A stretch of 64,000 bases of DNA, taken from positions 1-64,000 of the forward strand of contig SFJH01000017.1 of NCBI GenBank assembly GCA_004555155.1, written 5' to 3'. Position numbers and translations under genes: made by a program. Shown here in pieces: positions 61,461 to 64,000 of this stretch. The notes below the pieces were generated by a model, which was given only the letters and a program-made list of their open reading frames with translations, was not told the DNA's origin and searched no databases. The first letter of the stretch is position 1. Each line of letters starts with the position of its first letter. Source of the stretch: Clostridiales bacterium. GTDB lineage: Bacteria > Bacillota > Clostridia > Christensenellales > Aristaeellaceae.

Positions 61461-61489
61461 TTGCAGGATGTGCCGAAATTTGATACAAT
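61461..61489 (+). promoter_or_regulatory. Promoter of the acidic membrane protein gene
   Basis: TTGCAG (61461-61466), 17 bp, TACAAT (61484-61489), about 70 bp before the ATG at 61561. Confidence 0.6.
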
Positions 61490-61560
61490 GTTAAAAGCAT
61501 GTTCAAGGCGACTGGATCGCCCACGGCTGAATCATTATCGCATGAAAGGATCTGACCCGC

Positions 61561-62445
61561 ATGTCCAAGACCAGCGCCCGCTCCAAGGGCTACCGCAAGA
61601 CCAAACAGCCCAAAAAAGGTTACACCCCCCAGGAAATCAGAACCATGATCATCGGCTTTGCCGTCATCATCGTCGTGGTGATCGGCGTGCTGGTGGTCCC
61701 GGATTTCATCGAATCGTTCCACCTGCTGAAGGTGAAGGACGGCGTGGTTCAGGGCGTGGAAGACAACTGGCTGATCTGCAATACCGGCACCAGCAGCCAC
61801 AAGAAGTACCGCAAGCTGGCCGAGACGGAGCCTGTGGAGGGCTATGAGCTGTCCTCCATCGAGGACGGCTATACCGACGCGAACCTGCGCTATATCACCT
61901 ATGCGCCCGCGGACGACAGCGGCGTTGCGGAGAAGCTCATCGTGCAGCCCGGCAACGGCGCGGCGGCCGAGCTCGTGTCCGCCTATCAGACCCAGATCAG
62001 CAGGTTCGGCGAGCTGCTCTATCTGAGCGACATTGAGGAGAGCACCGTCAACGACACGAACGTCTACTCCCTGATCGTCGAATACCGCACCCAGGATTAC
62101 TCCGAGCAGGTCGCCGCTGAGGAGGCCGAGGCCGAAGCCGAAGCCGCCGCAGAGGACGAAGCGCCCGCTGAGGAAGCCGCCGCAGAGGACGAAGCGCCCG
62201 CCGAGGAGACCGCCGCCGATACGGAGGAGGAAGCGCCCGCCGAGGAGACCGCCGATGATGCGGAGGAGGAAATCACCTACGAGTATACGCAGTCCGTGGT
62301 GCTGTATATTGAATCGCCCATTGACGGCAAGTGCGTCGTCATCAATGCGATGAACAACGGCGCCGACGAATCGGCCTTTGGCGATCGCGACGCGATGCTG
62401 AAGCTGGTGCTCGAGCAGGCCGCCTGCGTGACCATCGAAAAGTAA
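61561..62445 (+). CDS. Membrane-anchored protein with an acidic repeat region
   Basis: The 294-residue protein starts at ATG 61561 behind GAAAGGATCTGACCCGC. A basic N-terminus (RSKGYRKTKQPKKGYT) and one membrane helix (MIIGFAVIIVVVIGVLVVP) precede an external beta-rich domain (residues ~65-180). Then comes a tandem acidic stretch with EDEAPAEEAA units (~185-240) and a terminal strand set. No enzymatic motif is visible. The acidic repeat has 24 to 33-bp DNA periodicity. Its function is unknown. Confidence 0.7.
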   Translation: MSKTSARSKGYRKTKQPKKGYTPQEIRTMIIGFAVIIVVVIGVLVVPDFIESFHLLKVKDGVVQGVEDNWLICNTGTSSHKKYRKLAETEPVEGYELSSIEDGYTDANLRYITYAPADDSGVAEKLIVQPGNGAAAELVSAYQTQISRFGELLYLSDIEESTVNDTNVYSLIVEYRTQDYSEQVAAEEAEAEAEAAAEDEAPAEEAAAEDEAPAEETAADTEEEAPAEETADDAEEEITYEYTQSVVLYIESPIDGKCVVINAMNNGADESAFGDRDAMLKLVLEQAACVTIEK

Positions 62446-62458
62446 ATCGTGAAACTGC

Positions 62459-62490
62459 AAGGATCCGCTCCATTGGAGCGGATCCTTTTT
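62459..62490 (+). terminator. Strong intrinsic terminator
   Basis: AAGGATCCGCTCC-ATT-GGAGCGGATCCTTTTT. Confidence 0.92.
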
Positions 62491-62673
62491 GTGCACCCCA
62501 TCGGCATTCTCTCCGGCGAAACACCCCTGCCGGGCCGGATGCCGCAGAGCCCAGGCGATCCGGCCAGCCCGAACGACAGGATCTGCCGAAGAACCAAGGG
62601 CCGCGCAGTCGGCCCGGACGGTGGGGGATTCATGCCGGAATGTCCGGCGCGTGGGCGCATGGTCGGGAACCCT

Positions 62674-62717
62674 TCCTTTCTCGGGGTCATAGGATGGATT
62701 GAACCCCAAGGAAAGGA
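62674..62717 (+). promoter_or_regulatory. Hairpin that masks the ribosome binding site of the Cys-rich gene
   Basis: TCCTTTC...GGGGT (62674-62687) can pair with ACCCC...GGAAAGGA (62703-62717). The right arm contains the Shine-Dalgarno of the next gene, so it would block initiation until opened. The 62493-62673 stretch has no gene that I trust. Confidence 0.5.
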
Positions 62718-62726
62718 GCAATTTCT

Positions 62727-64000
62727 GTGGCAAACTGCACTTTGAATACCGGCTGCGGAGGTCATCGCGCCCACCGGCGCATCGGCGCGCTGAACAGTCT
62801 CTGTCGCACCTGCGAATTCAGCCGTTTTCCGTTTTATACCGGTCCCTGTCCTCCTGCGCCCTGCGCAGCCGGTACGAGTCTCTGCGGCTGCGACCATTCC
62901 TGCGGCTGTACCCGCTGCAATACCTGCGGACGCAGCAGCCCCTGCGGCTGCAACGCCTGCGCCCCCTGCAACTGCAACAACTGCGACACCTGCGGCTGCA
63001 ATCACACCTGCGGCTGCAACACCTGCGACCCCTGCAACTGCAACGCCTGCGATTCCTGTGGCTGCAATCACACCTGCAACTGCAACGCCTGCGACTCCTG
63101 CGGATGCAATACCTGCGACACCTGCGGCTGCAATCACACCTGCGGTTGCAACACCTGTGACCCTTGCAACTGCAACAACTGCGATTCCTGTGGCTGCAAT
63201 CACACCTGCGGATGCAATACTTGCGACCCCTGTGACTGCAATCACACCTGTGGCTGCAATACCTGCGACCCCTGTGACTGCAATCACACCTGTGGCTGCA
63301 ATACCTGCGACACCTGCGGCTGCAATCACATCTGTGGCTGCAATACCTGCGACACCTGCGGCTGCAATCACACCTGTGGTTGCAACACCTGTGACCCCTG
63401 CAACTGCAACAACTGCGATTCCTGCGGCAGCAATCACACCTGCGGCTGCAACACCTGCGGCTGCAACACCTGCGGCTGCAACACCTGTGCCCCCTGCAGC
63501 TGCAGCAACACCTGTGGCTGCAACACCTGCGATCCCTGCAACTGCAACAACACCTGCGACTCCTGCAACTGCAACAACACCTGCGGCTGCAACGTCTGTG
63601 ACCCCTGCAACTGCAATCCCTGCGGCTGCGAAAGCTGTCTGGCCACGCTGAACTGCGATGCGCACGCGGGGGAATGTTGTTCGACGGGCTGCGGGTGCTG
63701 TCACCGGCCGGGGTTTGCGGTCTTCTCGGTCAACGGCCCCATCAGCGTCTCGGCTGGCGGCGCCATTCCGCTGACCGCGCGCAATGTCAACCCCGCTTAC
63801 TTCCGAACCAGCTTCGGCAGCATTCTGATCCGCCGCCCCGGCTTTTACCTCGCCACGATCACCGCCGACATCCCGCGGCATACCGAGGTCGATACCACCC
63901 TGCGGCTGGAACTGAACAACCAGGTCATCTCGCCGCCCGAAATCGTTGTGACCACCGACTGTGACGACGAGACCCACAACTTCTCCGGCAGCACGGTCTT
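62727..64000 (+). CDS. Cys-rich repeat protein with a BclA-like C-terminal domain (3' end outside the window)
   Basis: The frame opens at GTG 62727, eight bases after AAAGGAG, and stays open to the window end (at least 424 codons). Residues ~1-330 hold about 100 Cys in a repeat of the form CNxCDxCGCNHTC. The following ~95 residues (FAVFSVNGPISVSAGGAIPL ... GFYLATITADIPRH) look like the C1q/TNF-like jelly roll found at the C-terminus of BclA-type exosporium proteins. No signal peptide is present, as in spore-surface proteins. Long competing frames in the same region are shadows of it. Role is inferred: disulfide-crosslinked surface layer, or metal binding. Confidence 0.8.
   Translation, partial: MANCTLNTGCGGHRAHRRIGALNSLCRTCEFSRFPFYTGPCPPAPCAAGTSLCGCDHSCGCTRCNTCGRSSPCGCNACAPCNCNNCDTCGCNHTCGCNTCDPCNCNACDSCGCNHTCNCNACDSCGCNTCDTCGCNHTCGCNTCDPCNCNNCDSCGCNHTCGCNTCDPCDCNHTCGCNTCDPCDCNHTCGCNTCDTCGCNHICGCNTCDTCGCNHTCGCNTCDPCNCNNCDSCGSNHTCGCNTCGCNTCGCNTCAPCSCSNTCGCNTCDPCNCNNTCDSCNCNNTCGCNVCDPCNCNPCGCESCLATLNCDAHAGECCSTGCGCCHRPGFAVFSVNGPISVSAGGAIPLTARNVNPAYFRTSFGSILIRRPGFYLATITADIPRHTEVDTTLRLELNNQVISPPEIVVTTDCDDETHNFSGSTV

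Noticed and set aside
62277..63977. 566-codon minus-strand frame with AGV repeats, and the plus-strand frame at 63058-63651 with ATPATA repeats
   Set aside because: Both are other-frame translations of the Cys-rich repeat DNA; the frame from GTG 62727 has the ribosome binding site and the C-terminal domain.

Overview
The window is GC-rich, gene-dense DNA from an anaerobic, low-redox Gram-positive bacterium, most likely a gut Clostridia-type Bacillota. The evidence is a glycyl radical enzyme with its activase, a Re-citrate synthase, an FMN riboswitch with an ECF RibU transporter, class B sortases with signal-peptide-bearing pilins, many SH3b and peptidoglycan-binding surface proteins, strong AGGAGG ribosome binding sites, and a BclA-like Cys-rich surface protein. 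No ribosomal RNA or core marker allows a finer placement.

Layout. 1-2.4 kb: end of a hypothetical gene, a secreted peptidoglycan-binding protein, and a higher-order repeat array grown from its 3' end. 2.4-8.4 kb (minus): GH38 alpha-mannosidase, GRE activase and glycyl radical enzyme, one operon. 8.7-18.7 kb (plus): a secreted SH3 protein and then a complete FCT-like pilus locus (adhesin, small coiled protein, SipA-like inactive signal peptidase, major pilin, class B sortase, minor pilin, second class B sortase). 18.7-24 kb: three genes separated by 67-bp and 68-bp tandem arrays that carry -10 boxes, ending in a long DPFG-repeat membrane protein. 24-28.2 kb: a TetM/EF-G-like GTPase with a 36-bp array and a duplicated 3' end, an MBL-fold hydrolase and pyrophosphatase. 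28.2-39 kb: cell-wall proteins, a sugar isomerase-like protein, a coiled-coil membrane protein, an MFS transporter and an AraC regulator with a degenerate receiver; five copies of a dispersed intergenic element sit here, most of them flanked by duplicated terminator hairpins. 39.2-39.5 kb: tRNA-Thr, tRNA-Tyr, tRNA-Leu. 39.5-49.6 kb: an AT-rich polymorphic-toxin/immunity graveyard starting at the last base of tRNA-Leu, a TetR regulator and a 2127-residue secreted protein, closed by a toxin-immunity deletion scar. 50-59.2 kb: Re-citrate synthase, GntR, aconitase and isocitrate dehydrogenase (the oxidative route to 2-oxoglutarate), a LarA-like protein, and a fused FAD/rhodanese/sirohaem/ferredoxin enzyme; TGTATACA palindromes lie at two promoters. 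59.3-64 kb: FMN riboswitch-RibU, Eis-like GNAT, an acidic membrane protein, and a Cys-rich repeat protein with a BclA-like C-terminal domain running off the window.

Most noteworthy: the pilus locus with a DTGV sorting motif and a SipA lacking the Ser/Lys dyad; promoter-bearing tandem repeats; a repeated pattern in which gene 3' ends or terminators are duplicated around inserted repeats; and the Cys-rich protein, whose reading frame is easily missed. All function calls come from reading the sequence by eye; no search was run.
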